DNA of 28,123 nucleotides, from the NCBI GenBank assembly GCA_026770575.1, contig MU657267.1, positions 45,292-73,414 of the forward strand. Direction: 5' to 3'. Positions within the stretch are counted from its first letter, which is position 1. Each line of letters opens with the position of its first letter. This DNA comes from Pelagophyceae sp. CCMP2097 (taxonomy: Eukaryota; Sar; Pelagophyceae). Below are positions 1 to 10,206 of the stretch, one piece after another. A program made the translations under genes and the position numbers. The notes beneath the pieces are model-generated. The model did no database searches, was not told where the DNA came from, and worked only from the letters and a program-made list of their open reading frames with translations.

Positions 1-840
1 AAGCGCGCCGCCGCCGACTGCATCTCTGCCGCCGCCAACGGCGGCCCCACGACGCACGTGCTGCCCCCGCTCGTGGTGGCGCTGCTCGACCGCTTTGGCG
101 TCGGCCTTATGCTGCTCGCGGCGCTCGCGTTCTCGGCTTTGCAGAACACGTCGCCGGCCGCAACGCTGCCGCCGGCAGCGCTGCCGCCACCAAACCCCAT
201 GGCCGTTGCGACGAAGTCGCACAACCACCGCCACGGCCTCGCACCGAACGCGGTGATCACTATCACAGAGGTGATCTGCCACGCTGGCGACGGCCCCACC
301 GTGCACATGCCGTCCGCGTTAGTGGCGCCCTGTTGTCGGATCTTCCACAACAAGCGGCTTTTCCCAGTCGGCGACGGCAACTTCGTCTTCGAGTCGCTGG
401 ACGAACAAGAGTGGCTGCTGCAGTTCACACGCAACGGAACGATGGAGAAGCTTGAGCCTGACACGCAGTCCCAACGCTCCATCATCGTCCCAAAGCTCGT
501 CGGTGGCGCTGGTCCCGACCCCTCTGGGGCCCTCCTCGACCTTATTTACAACCTTACCAACCCTCCCACGCCTCTCAGCGCCGACCCACGCAGCACTGAA
601 ATCCGCAGTAGTCGCTACCAAAACGCCACCCGACCGGCGTCCCACGCTCAGATTCTTTGGGCCCAAGAATATGCAACTGGCCTGCCGACGATCCGCGTCC
701 CCGCACCCGATGACCCTTCCCACAACACCGCCAACCCAAGCCTCGATTATGACGACGACGATGAGTCTGCACCCACGCCCACTTCTGCCACTCCCCCCCC
801 TTCCATCGTCTCCATCTGCGCCATTGCAACCGAGCCTCGT
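1..840 (+). CDS. N-terminal coding part of the Kelch-repeat gene, 5' end outside the window
   Basis: The first frame is open from base 1 and its codons end mostly in G or C until about 590, and still largely so to about 840, which is what coding DNA looks like in this genome. It encodes a hydrophobic stretch near the start (LMLLAALAF), a moderately conserved-looking middle (TITEVICHAGDGPTVH, GNFVFESLDEQEWLLQF) and an acidic, Pro/Ser-rich linker (DYDDDDES). I recognise no domain. The frame closes at 898-900, but recognisable Kelch sequence begins in the second frame near 833-860. This is probably the front of the same protein, joined by an unrecognised intron or broken by a frameshift. It could instead be a separate gene. 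Confidence 0.4.
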
Positions 841-1555
841 GCGACTGCCTTACAGCGCGATCGACGCGGACCGCGTGCTCTTGGTGGGCGGAAGAGGTAA
901 TTCTGTTTTGAACACGACGGAAATCTTCCACCTCTCGACGCTCACGGTCACGCCGGGGCCGGCCTTGCAATCGGCGCGATACGGCTGTGCCGCTGTCGCG
1001 CTCGACGCTCGCAGGGTCCTCGTCGTTGGCGGTAATGATGGCAGGTCTTACTTGTCAACTACCGAGATTTTCAGCCTGGACACGATGGCCTTTGCGCCGG
1101 GACCGACCATGGCCGCTCGACGCAGCAGATGCGCGGCCATCGCGCTCGACGAGCAACGCATCTTGGTAGCCGGCGGACATTCGGGTCCAGGACAGGATTT
1201 CCAAACGACGGAAATCCTCGACATTCGGACCATGGCGTTCGCGCCCGGTCCGTCGATGGGCTCGGCGCGCTTTTCCTGCGCGGCCGTGCCAGTCGATGCC
1301 CGACACGTCCTCGTCGTCGGCGGGGCGGACTTGCCAGGCACGACAATTGCCACGACCGAGCTCCTCGACGTGGCGACGATGGAGTTCGCGCCCGGGCCGA
1401 CCATACCGAGAGCGATCAGTTGCATCGCAGCCGCTCGGCTTGACGTCGCGGAGGAAGCACCGCGCATCCTCGTGCTCGGGGGCGGTGAATCGACGACGGA
1501 GATACTCGCCGTCGATGCGCAAACGGGTGTACGAGCGGCGCGCCTCCAGCATTGA
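833..1555 (+). CDS. Kelch-repeat (beta-propeller) protein, C-terminal part
   Basis: Five successive Kelch-like units of about 48 residues are visible. Each has a hydrophobic strand plus double glycine (RVLLVGG, RVLVVGG, RILVAGG, HVLVVGG, RILVLGG), then a TTEI/TTEL strand, then an [AV]xxPGP turn and a [CI]AAxxLDA strand. The last unit is shortened and the frame ends in TGA at 1553-1555. Kelch units fold as blades of a beta-propeller used for protein binding; the partner cannot be told from the sequence. The frame stays open upstream to 452, but there it is Pro/Ser-rich and the competing first frame has better codon use, so only about 833 onward is assigned here. Very similar repeat proteins form large families in some marine microalgae. 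Confidence 0.8.
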   Translation, partial: SLVRLPYSAIDADRVLLVGGRGNSVLNTTEIFHLSTLTVTPGPALQSARYGCAAVALDARRVLVVGGNDGRSYLSTTEIFSLDTMAFAPGPTMAARRSRCAAIALDEQRILVAGGHSGPGQDFQTTEILDIRTMAFAPGPSMGSARFSCAAVPVDARHVLVVGGADLPGTTIATTELLDVATMEFAPGPTIPRAISCIAAARLDVAEEAPRILVLGGGESTTEILAVDAQTGVRAARLQH

Positions 1556-1967
1556 CATGCACAAGATCTCTACGGTGCCGACGTTGCCATGCGCAACGAA
1601 CCGCATCGAGCAAACCGGAGGGGCCCTCCTTCGCCGAGGATGCCGCCGCGATGCCGCCTCCACGACGCCGACGATTCCGCCACGCCGCCATAACGGACGA
1701 CCCTCCCTCCCCCGTACGCTCATCACGGACCCCCACCGACTTAACCGAAGTGCGCCGCTCACAAAAGCGTCCTGCACGAGCGCGGCTTTGCCATGGATGC
1801 TGAGGGTCGCCCGTTGCGCGTGGCAGAGGGGACGCTTCGGGTCGATTGCGAGGTGGCAAAGTGCGAGGACCATCTATGCAGTGCGAGGTCGGACTCTGGC
1901 GGCTGCTCCTGATTGGCCGGGCCGGTGGCACGCGAGGTCCCGGAGGCCGCCCTCTCCACGACGCGGG
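1556..1967. other. intergenic, nothing recognised
   Basis: The stretch lies between the Kelch stop codon and the left arm of the palindrome. Open frames here carry no domain, no repeat unit and no splice pattern matching the other genes. Confidence 0.5.
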
Positions 1968-2566
1968 CGACACGGCTCTCTCAGGGTGGAAATTGGAAAT
2001 TGTATTATTTGCTTCAGCGACGGCCATTTGGCTTGCCTCTCTTGAGTTTCCAGAGGGCCTCCGCGCTGGCGGAGTCGGGCCCACAACTGGGTTCTTGCGG
2101 CAGTCGCAAAGCGCCCGCGATGCACTCTGCGCTGGTACCCTCAGTTTCTCTGAGCCGCGAGTGTGCGGCGAGATTGGAATATCGGATTTCAGTGCCCGCG
2201 TCCTAACTCGCCCCCACTGTTCGCGGGAGGTGCCTCGTTATAAGCAGGATTGTGCCTCTCGACGAGATGAGCAACCTTGCCTATAACGAGGCACCTCCCG
2301 CGAACAGTGGGGGCGACTTAGGACGCGGGCACTGAAATCCGATATTCCAATCTCGCCGCACACTCGCGGCTCAGAGAAACTGAGGGTACCAGCGCAGAGT
2401 GCATCGCGGGCGCTTTGCGACTGCCGCAAGAACCCAGTTGTGGGCCCGACTCCGCCAGCGCGGAGGCCCTCTGGAAACTCAAGAGAGGCAAGCCACAAAA
2501 GGCCGTCGCTGAAGCAAATAATACAATTTCCAATTTCCCTTTGAACGATTCTGAGAGAGCCGTGGC
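1968..2566. repeat. long near-perfect palindrome (inverted repeat, arms about 290 bp)
   Basis: The bases from about 1990 to 2242 reappear as reverse complement at about 2282 to 2541. I see only a single base change near 2212 and a short patch of differences near 2030. Homology continues outward to CACGGCTCTCTCAG (left, near 1968) and its complement (right, near 2560) with a small indel. The centre, about 2243-2281, also pairs imperfectly, leaving a loop of roughly 19 bp. The arms include a local AATTGGAAATTGTATTATTT segment that is AT-rich for this region. No transposase is encoded. Possible origins are a foldback or MITE-like element or a recent inverted duplication. Confidence 0.9.
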
Positions 2567-3298
2567 CAGGGGCCGCCTTTTTGGGGCACGGGGCGTGCGT
2601 CCAAAGGACGGGTTTTCTTCGATGCATAAGTCGACCGAGTCGCAGTCCACGCGCCTGCAAAGCCGCTTCTTCGGGCCCCGCCGACGGCGTCCGATCTTCG
2701 TGGCCGGATCACGAAGACTGGAAAAGATTAAGTCGCTTTGCGGCGTCGCCCGCAGCGATGAGGCAGCGCCGGGGCGCCGTTGGGTTTGCAGGCACGAAAG
2801 TGCATGCCCGGGGCATGGTTGGGAGACTTCCTCTGCCGGTTGCACGCCCGTGGCGTCGGTGGGCGACGTCTGCGGGGCTCAGGAAGGAAACGGTCGTCAA
2901 GGCGTCCATATTCAGGGCCGCGTCCGAGTGTAGCATGCCGCCGGCGCGCGAAGCAATGCGCGGGGCTCCACCGCCGGGGGCTGCAAGGTGCCCCCGCGCG
3001 CGCGTCAGCTATCAGCAGAGCCTGCTTCTTTCGTCGAAAACGTATCCCTGCCAGGCTTCCTCGGAACACTCGCGGGTTTCGGCGCCGCGGGCGAGTCGTC
3101 GGACGAGAGATCGCGGCAGCCGCACCGTCGCCAGGGGAGTTGCTGTATAATAATTGGAGTGTCGAGCCGAGCTCGGTGGAGCACTCGCGAAGATGGATTC
3201 GACGGGTGGCGCAGTCTCCAGTCGCCGTCGAGTGCGCGGGGGGCCTGGCCGGGGCCCCGCTCGGCGATTTGGCACCGACATAGCATCCAGTCCTTGGA
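2567..3298. other. intergenic, nothing recognised
   Basis: The stretch lies between the palindrome and the 3' end of the Sel1 pseudogene. It is GC-rich with several overlapping open frames, none with a recognisable domain, and it does not match the sequence downstream of the intact Sel1 paralogue. Confidence 0.45.
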
Positions 3299-4307
3299 TC
3301 ACCCGGAGGCGCGTGCCGCGAGGCGCCGCAAGACCTCTGCTGCCTTCCCCACGGCGCCGGCGTGCCCCTGGGCCGCGGCGCGCTTGTAGAGGCGCAGCGC
3401 CTCGTCGAGGTCCTGCGGCACGCCGTCGCTGTTCGCACAACACGCGGCGAGGTTGTAGAGCGCTTCTGGATGGCCCTGCGCCGCGGCGAGGCGGTACCAC
3501 TTCACGGCTTTCTCGTCCGACTGCGCTACGCCCTGGCCGTAGTAGAACATCACGCCGAGGAGGTAGTTTGCGATGGGATATCCTTGCTCGGCCGCGCGTC
3601 GGTACCACTGCACGGCGGCCTTGAAGTTAATCTTCACGCCGTTACCATATTGATAAATCAATCCAAGTTGCACCTAACCTCGAACGTGTCCTTGTGCCGC
3701 GGCAAGCTCGTATAGCTGGAACGCCTGCTTCGGGCTCTTCTTGAGACCCTGCATTCCTCCGCGGTACGCGCCTCCGAGCATCACCTGCGACTCGGCGGCG
3801 TTGCCCTTGTCCACGTGCTTCTGCAGCCGGCGCAGCATATCGGCGTCCGACTTGTGGCGCGGCGCTCGGCAGAGCGGGCACCGCTGATCGTGCTGCAGGC
3901 ACTCGTGGGAGCAGGCCGTGCAGATCTTCTTGCAGCAGCAGTCGTAGAATGTTTGTCCGGCACTTTCTATCGGCAGTAGGTCCAGGCAGATGGCGCAAGT
4001 GCCGCGCCAGTCCGTAGTGGCGTCGTTCGGCGCGCCGGCCTCTGCTGTCTTTGCCGCCTGAAAAGCCGATAAGCGCGCCTTGGCAACGTCCGCCAACAAG
4101 ACGCCCTCGACGATGGCAGGCTCCTCCTTGACCTTCTTCGGCGGCATCAGCTCGTCGAGGAGCCGGTCCTGGAACTTGGAGGCCAGCTGCTTGCACTGCT
4201 CCTTGTGCCCGCCCTCGTTCCAGTGGACGAGCTGGCACGCCTTGGAGCAGTAGTGGCGCGGCGCAGACGCAGCAGGGCGTGGGGGCGGCGGCCGGCACGT
4301 CCCCCAT
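3299..4307 (-). pseudogene. broken MYND-RING-Sel1 repeat gene
   Basis: This is a paralogue of the intact gene at 10817-11836, alignable from the start Met (MGDVPAAAPTPCCVCAAP) to the shared C-terminus (AARASG, TGA at 3299-3301). Two lesions are visible. First, relative to the paralogue, 35 bases are missing near 4256-4262, between two GCGCC repeats. This removes middle cysteines of the MYND finger and shifts the frame before HYCSKACQLVHW. Second, a CAG in the paralogue is TAG here (3674-3676), ending the frame in the first Sel1 repeats. The rest is well kept: a RING-like finger (CAICLDLLP, CPLCRAP) and Sel1 units (AFQLYELAAAQGH, AVQWYRRAAEQGYPIA, AVKWYRLAAAQGHPEA, ALRLYKRAAAQGHAGA). Decay therefore looks recent. 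A shortened product starting inside the gene cannot be excluded. Confidence 0.85.
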
Positions 4308-5169
4308 CGGTCGCGGTCGTGGTGCCGCCCACCCGGCCTTGCCAAGCTGGCTTGCCACCCACTGGCAAACCCTTGCCTTGCAGAATCATTTAAAACCTCG
4401 CTCCGTCGTGACCGAAGCGGCACTCGTGGCGTTCCAGGCCGTGCCTCGAGGACTCCTCTCCACCGCTTGTCGGGGACTCCCCTGCGGGCCGGTTAATCGG
4501 TCGTGGCCACCCCGACGCGCTATGCAAAGGGGCAGCGCCAGAAGCGGAGGGCGAACGTGTTTCGAATGTGCGCGTTTCTTGCACAGGACCGTAAATCCCG
4601 TCGCAGTTGCGCAGCGGAGAATCACAACGTTTGAATGAGCAAGTAGGGTCCCTACGAACATGCTTGCCGGGCCGAGCACGGCGGAAAGCGGCCGGCGTCG
4701 AATGATGAATGTAAAAGGCGGCCTCTGTTTTTTTCTCGGAGCTTTTTAGCGCAGGGCGCGTGGACCATCGAGCGCGGCCCAGCACCGCCTTCACCTCCTC
4801 CACCCGAAACGCACGCCGAGATCACCACCTTATGCGACCGTCGGGCTCGACAGAGCGCCGAAACCAACAAAGGCCACGAGGGCGAATCCAGTGTTCCGGA
4901 AAGTGGCAGAGACGGTGCCCGGACCCGCAGCAACATTTCACACACGCATCGCCATCGAGCTCAATTTGCACCGGCCCCGACACAGTCGTCTCCTTGCCGC
5001 ACTGAGATTCGACGGACCACACCGCGACTCTTGAAGGGACCTCGACGGAGGTCCCTTGCATGAAAAGGCGGGAGCCGCTATCAGCCCAAAGGACCGGCGC
5101 GTCTTCGACACAATTTGACAATCTGCGACGAGAGGGCCGACGATCTGCAACAAAAGGGCTGACAAGCTA
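4308..5169. other. intergenic; one short perfect hairpin, otherwise nothing recognised
   Basis: No domain, repeat array or splice pattern is seen. Within it, 5034-5057 is a perfect inverted repeat, AAGGGACCTC / GAGGTCCCTT around a GACG loop, built of the same GGGACC-type bases as the large arrays further right. It could be a 3' hairpin or chance. Confidence 0.5.
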
Positions 5170-5345
5170 CCGGCCACATTCCGGAGGCTGTAGGTGACCG
5201 GGACATGTTTCTCACGGTCCGGGTGTTCGGTGCCTCTCACGGTTCGGATGTTCCTGAAAGTCTGGGTGCTCCTGACGGTCCGGTCCGGGTGTCCCTCGCA
5301 GTGCGGGCGCTCCTCACGGTCTGGATCTCTTACGGTCCGGGTGCC
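5170..5345. repeat. short degenerate tandem repeat, unit about 20-25 bp
   Basis: Variants of CTCACGGTCCGGGTGTCCCT recur about seven times (near 5209, 5238, 5272, 5285, 5315 and 5333), with CACGGT[CT][CT]GG and GGGTG[CT][TC]CC as the constant parts. The array ends about 80 bp past the 3' end of the monooxygenase gene, and unit spacing is irregular. Confidence 0.6.
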
Positions 5346-5423
5346 CCTTGCCTTGTTCGATTTTCGGGGCAGTGTATTAGGAAGTGTAGTCAATTCGAGG
5401 GTACGTGTCGGAGTAGTGAGTGT

Positions 5424-8400
5424 CTAAAAGTTGTTGGGCGTAAACTTCGAAAACCCCATAAGGCTGAGCACCTTTGCGCAGACGAGGAACGCCGCCGTGA
5501 TGGAGCACTCCAAAAGGTCCCCAACGGGCTGCTTGGCATAGACGGCCAGCGCTCTAGCGCGGTCGGCAAAAGGCCCCACGAGGATGTACTGGTGCCTGTT
5601 TTGAAGCGTGGGGTCCGAAAAGGCATCTCAGACGCGGCAACCCCGCGACGTAAATCTCGGACGCGGGTTTGATGCGTGGTAAAGGGCCCAAACATAATCT
5701 TCCACCAAATCCGCGGTTCCGAGAAAAATAACTTCGCCAGCGGCGGCAAAGCGCCCATCTGCAACGCCAAGTCGTCGAGGTAGAGCTGAAAGTCTACCAA
5801 GCCCTTGACGCGTTTGCCTACAGAAGCGTGTATAAGACTCGGTCAAAACCCATTTCCCGGATTTCAAAATGCCGCCAATCCGACGCGGGCGCACCGTCGT
5901 AGCCGAAGCGGCCCTCCCAGTTGCGGCAGTCGGCGTCGGCGATGCGGTCCATGTCGGCCGTTGGCGGTAAAGCGACGTCGCCGTTTATCACCTACGTTCG
6001 TGACCGATCACGACCCGGACGAACGCGGCCGTGTAAGACGGCGCATCCCGCCTTTTGACCCTGCGCGGCTCTGGCTTCGTTGTGAAGGTTCTAGCGCTGT
6101 TAAAGTACGAGCGCAAACAACTTGGCCTGCATCTCCGCCGTCGGCGGAATCGACCCAAACGCCGGCCGCGCAAACCCGAAGAAGGCCAGCTCGCCTACAA
6201 CGCCGTTCGAGAAAGTCCCGATGTGGACCAAACGTACCCGTCCGGAACTTGGAGCAAAACACTTGCTTGTACAACAGGCGCGGGTTCTGCCCCAGCCCGT
6301 TCACGTCGCAGGCCAGGAGGCCGGGCGCGAGGACGTCGTCGCGCACGGTCGGGTCGAGGAACATGGGGAACGAGTTGCGATAACCGGTGCAGGCCTGAGT
6401 CGCCCGGTTATCACATACGGAAATCACGCCCAGAAATCACATTGATTACGTCGAATCCCAACCCCCCTGCTGCGTCGAATCCCATCTGCGATCCCACGGT
6501 CCTCGTGGGGTGATCTCCATTGCGGCGACTCGGGTGCGGGCCACGACTGCATCGCACGCAAACGCCGTGCCGTCCGCAAAAGTCGCCCCCTTGGCACCGA
6601 GTTCAAACGAATCGCGGTGCAGCTCCGCGCCGCGCGTCACCATGGCCGTCACGAAACCTAAGCTCCTCTGACGCGACGCTTTATCCAGACGCCGGAGCGA
6701 GGTGTTGCAACGTCGTGAAAGAAGGTACCTTCGTTCTTGCAGCCAAACTTGGAAAAGGCCGAAGTCTTTTGCAGCAGGTTCAGCTCGCCAATCTTCTGCA
6801 GCACGAGCCGTTCTTGCAAAGGGCGGTCTGAAGCAAAGTATTTGGCGACGAGCCTAGAGAACGCAACGTTGACGCAAAACCCCTTTTTTTCAATCAAAGA
6901 CGCACCACTTTGCATTCTGGTTCGCCCAGCCGACCCAGTCCCCGAGAATGTACGGGTTCGAGTAGCGGCACCTACCACCAACGTCGACGCCGCCTTCGCG
7001 GGGCGGAAACGAACGTAAAACAGCGCAAAACGAACGTAAAACAAGGCAACAAACTACGAACCGATTGGTATTCAAGTCCGTCACGCGCCCGTCGGCCTGC
7101 GTCCGCGGGATGATGTGGCCGTGCTTGTCGCGGATCGCGATGGCCACCTAGAGGCGTGTGTGGAAGGGTGTCCGTTCGAAATACAGACGTACCTTGGTCG
7201 CAGTGTCGGAAATCTCCTTGCAAATGTCGGAACCACTCTCGCCGGCACCGACGACGAGGACGCGCTTGCCGGTGTAGACTTGGGCTTGCTTGTAGTCGTT
7301 TGAATGGACAATCTCGCCCCCAGCCGCGAGGAACGCTTCCTGGCCTGGGAACTCTGGTAAAGAGGCCCAATGGTTCGTGCCCGTACAAACAGCCACGGCG
7401 TCAAAGGCGTACGTCTTCACCAAAGCCGATGAAACGTCGGCGGGGTCCATCCGGCGCCGTTGTCCGGTGACGTGGTCGTAATAATCATAAGCGTATTCAC
7501 CTTTCACAGAGTTGAAGCCCTCTCGCTCAGCGCGGCCGTAAAAGTCGGCGAGGATGCCCGCGCCGTGCGCGAGGCACTCAGCGCGCGCGGATGCGGAGAC
7601 GTGTTGGCCGAGGAGGAAGGTGGAGCGATGCCTGTAAGACGGTATCAGTCGCGCAAAAGAAACTCCTCTTGAAGGTTCAAGTCGCGCGAAAGGAAACGTC
7701 GCTCCCCTTTGCCGACGTGCCTCCTCCTCTTACCCTTTCGGCCTCTGGGGCCTCGCCGCGGCTCCTCTGGGTTTCCCGGGTTTTGATGGCGCGGCTTTGA
7801 ACGGCCAGACGTGGCAGCCGCCCTCTGCCACCGCGACGATCCACTTGCCAGTCTGCGCGTCCTTGGTCACGGTCCGGATCGTGGACCGGAATTGGATGTG
7901 GTGGTACAGGCCAAACTCGTTTGCGAAGCCGTCGAGGTAGGCGAGGTACTCCTCGTCCGTCCTACGTTTCCAATTATAAGTGTTGGATTTCAACCACGAT
8001 GCAGAAGGGACGACGTGCGACGGTCGAGGCAGCAATTGGCGACTGTGGACAGCCACCCGCCGTGTCTTCGCATCCCACGACGACGACCTCCCCTCAGAGA
8101 GGCTCGTGTCCCCGTCACAAAAGGCCCTTTCACGCAAAATCCACGCACCAAAACTTGGGCGCGTCCTCCTTGCCGTCCGAGTAGTCCGAGTACCTAGCGC
8201 CGCAGGCTGGACGCGTTTCCAAGGAAGCGACTCTTTTGGCGGCGGCGCCGCGCCTGAGGCACGTGCCCGACCCGGGTGCCAGAAACGGCGGTCCGTCACT
8301 CACGCGGTGAGCAGCGAGCTCGTCGTGAGCATGGTGTTGTCGTACGACTTGGTGTAGACGCCGCCGATGCGCACGTTTTCGTCAAAGCACCGCACCGAGT

Positions 8401-8643
8401 GGCCGAGCGCCGTGAGTTCCTAGCGCCGGGTCTGCGCCGCGCGGCGACGCCGGCGCGCTTCGGGTCGACGCGGCCGCTCCGTCTCGACGCGCGTCGGGCA
8501 GCGAGGGGGCAAACCAGCGGGACCGCGAAATTTTGACACACCTTGATCACCGCGAGGCCAGAGGCGCCGCAGCCGATGACGCAGACGGACTTCTTCTGCG
8601 CGGCGCTGGGCACGACGACCGGGTCCGCGCGCGAGCCGGACAT
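5424..8643 (-). CDS. flavin-containing monooxygenase (dimethylaniline monooxygenase-like), 14 exons
   Basis: Exons, in transcript order: 8643-8542, 8419-8304, 8193-8149, 7961-7734, 7631-7193, 7147-7062, 6971-6906, 6853-6729, 6657-6542, 6394-6238, 6194-6109, 5991-5895, 5817-5676, 5595-5424. Phases agree at every junction and give 658 residues, ending in TAG. The FAD-binding GCGASG is at residues 24-29 and the NADPH-binding GAGESG at 292-297. GEIVHSNDY (about 269-277) fits the GxxxHxxxY part of the FMO signature, and ACTGY is the late ATG-like motif. Enzymes of this family use NADPH and oxygen to oxidise soft nucleophiles such as N or S; the substrate is unknown here. Introns are 43-187 bp; two open GC (at 6541 and 5675). 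The tail of exon 4 (GKPRGAAARPQRPKG) looks like an insertion and is the least certain part. The start was chosen at MSGSRADP because a further upstream Met adds only a basic leader. Confidence 0.88.
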
Positions 8644-9051
8644 GGTGCGAGATCCGGACTCGCTGACCAAGCGCGGCTTCTTGTGGACCAGGAACTTTAG
8701 AACGAGCACCGGAGAATGATTTTTCGAAGATTTGTTTTTCGGAATCTTAAAGGTGGTCTTCCTCGGAGAACTCCGGCGCGCCTCCGATGCGCGGACGCTC
8801 CGGAGCGCCCTCGCTCAGGACACTAAAAAAAGGTATCTTGTGTGCCACATTTCGCCAAAATTGAAAAGGTGCCCGGTAGACCTACCGGGCTCGCGTTAGA
8901 TCCGCGGGGGCGCCCAGGACGCCGGTCCCTCCGAAAATACCACTGATCGCTAACATTTTCAGCGCAAATTTTGAATCTGTCCGCTAGACGCAGCAGCAGC
9001 TTGCGAGTCCTTGCACGGCGGGCGACGCCCCCCGCGCCTTTTGTTTGCGCG
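8644..9051. promoter_or_regulatory. divergent intergenic region with a 20-bp palindrome
   Basis: This 408-bp spacer separates the starts of the monooxygenase (leftward) and the unknown gene (rightward), so it probably holds both promoters. At 8871-8890 lies a perfect palindrome, GCCCGGTAG / CTACCGGGC with an AC centre, a plausible site for a dimeric DNA-binding protein. No clear TATA box is seen. Calling it regulatory is an inference from position and symmetry. Confidence 0.4.
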
Positions 9052-10186
9052 ATGCTGCGGCCCGAGGTGCATCCTCCGGCGTACGCCGCGGGGCCCGGCC
9101 TTTGCCGGCTCGTTGCATCCCACCCTGGGGAAATCTCATAAGAATCCTATAGTAAATCCCTCCAACTCGTACAACTCTTAGGAAGAGTACCACCACGGCA
9201 GCAAGTACAGCTCCCGCGCGCGCGCGATGTGGGTTCCGCCGACGCAACCGCGGGCCCGACGCGCGCGTCTGCGGTCGCGCGAACGCGCGCGTAGGCTGCG
9301 GTCGCGGGAGAACGCGGGCAACCACGAGTGAGCCGTCGACGCGGCCTCTGACGACAGTGCCTCGACGCCCAAACGCAGCTTCAATCGGGGCTTCCACAGC
9401 TCTGGCACCAAGCACTCTGAAGGGTGAGTGGACTTTGCGGCGGGGGACTTTGCCACGCTCGCTCGGAGTGCCACGCCCGCTCGGAAACCCACGGCGCCTT
9501 TTAGGCTAAAGCTCAAGAACATGCCGTGCGTTTGATACGGTCTTGCCGCGGGCCGGACTTTCGAACGCAGGGTCTGGTCTACGCCGCCGCTGTCCGACTC
9601 GCGGTCGCCGAACGCGCCTCGACGGACGCATTTGGCGCCGTGGGAGCAGGTCAGCTGGGAGCACTCCGCGATGGACCTGCGCAACTACCGTGAGTTGCAC
9701 GACTCTTGGCCACCCCCAAAGCCCCAAACGATTAGGTAAACGCGAGGCGCGGCAGTCTGGGTGGGACTGCGCGTTTCAAAACGTTTGTAGCAAGGACAAT
9801 CCGCAGCTGCCGCGCGGGGGCAGGTCGTATTTCAGGGAGCCTTTGGAATTGGCGCACGACGGCCGGACGATGCCGCCTCTGCCGTCGGACGTCTGGCGCG
9901 CGCACAACCGCGGCCGGCCCGGCGACCACCTCCACGCCGTACGTCGCTTGAGGAGAGGGCGATGATGATTGCCGGAAAGCGTGTCGACGCGCGCTATCCC
10001 TAGGACGACGCCTTTGAACGGCCGTCTTCGGCCTCGTCTAGGACGCCGTCGTCGCGGCCTCTCTCGCAGCGTTCGAGGCGCCTCTCCGGGACGCCCTCGC
10101 CGAGGCTCTCGTCGGGCAACAATTCGCCCATGTCGAAATCGCCGACGTCGCGCTCGCCGGTCCAGCCCGAGGAGTGGCAATACTGA
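9052..10186 (+). CDS. unknown protein, 7 exons including two micro-exons
   Basis: The model is 9052-9066, 9182-9327, 9400-9423, 9505-9525, 9571-9689, 9736-9938 and 10004-10186, giving 236 residues and a TGA stop. Donors are GTGCAT, GTGAGC, GTGAGT, GTGCGT, GTGAGT and GTACGT, all acceptors end AG, and phases match throughout. The middle reads APWEQVSWEHSAMDLRNY, then WDCAFQNVCSKDNPQLPRGG and MPPLPSDVWRAHNRGRPGDH. The last exon is a Ser/Pro/Arg-rich tail (SSRTPSSRPLSQRS) ending PEEWQY. No family is recognised. The tail resembles disordered, phosphorylatable segments. The last three exons are best supported. The two small exons (24 and 21 bp) and the 15-bp first exon with its start codon are tentative. 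The 3' end converges on the Sel1 gene. Confidence 0.6.
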
Positions 10187-10206
10187 AACGCCCTCGGCGC
10201 ATCTGA

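Noticed and set aside
1846..2660. Two nearly identical small proteins on opposite strands
   Set aside because: They are the two arms of the palindrome read outward-in. No domain or coding bias is seen, so they are a by-product of symmetry.
3674..3676. TAG read as a sense codon (alternative genetic code)
   Set aside because: The same gene also has a frame-shifting deletion, the paralogue has CAG here, and the monooxygenase model ends in TAG, so a nonsense mutation is the simpler reading.
7148..7192. In-frame TAG interrupting the monooxygenase after HTRL
   Set aside because: The 45 bases from 7192 down to 7148 open GTACGT and close CTAG; removing them joins TATK to VAIAIRDKHG in frame, so this is a short intron.
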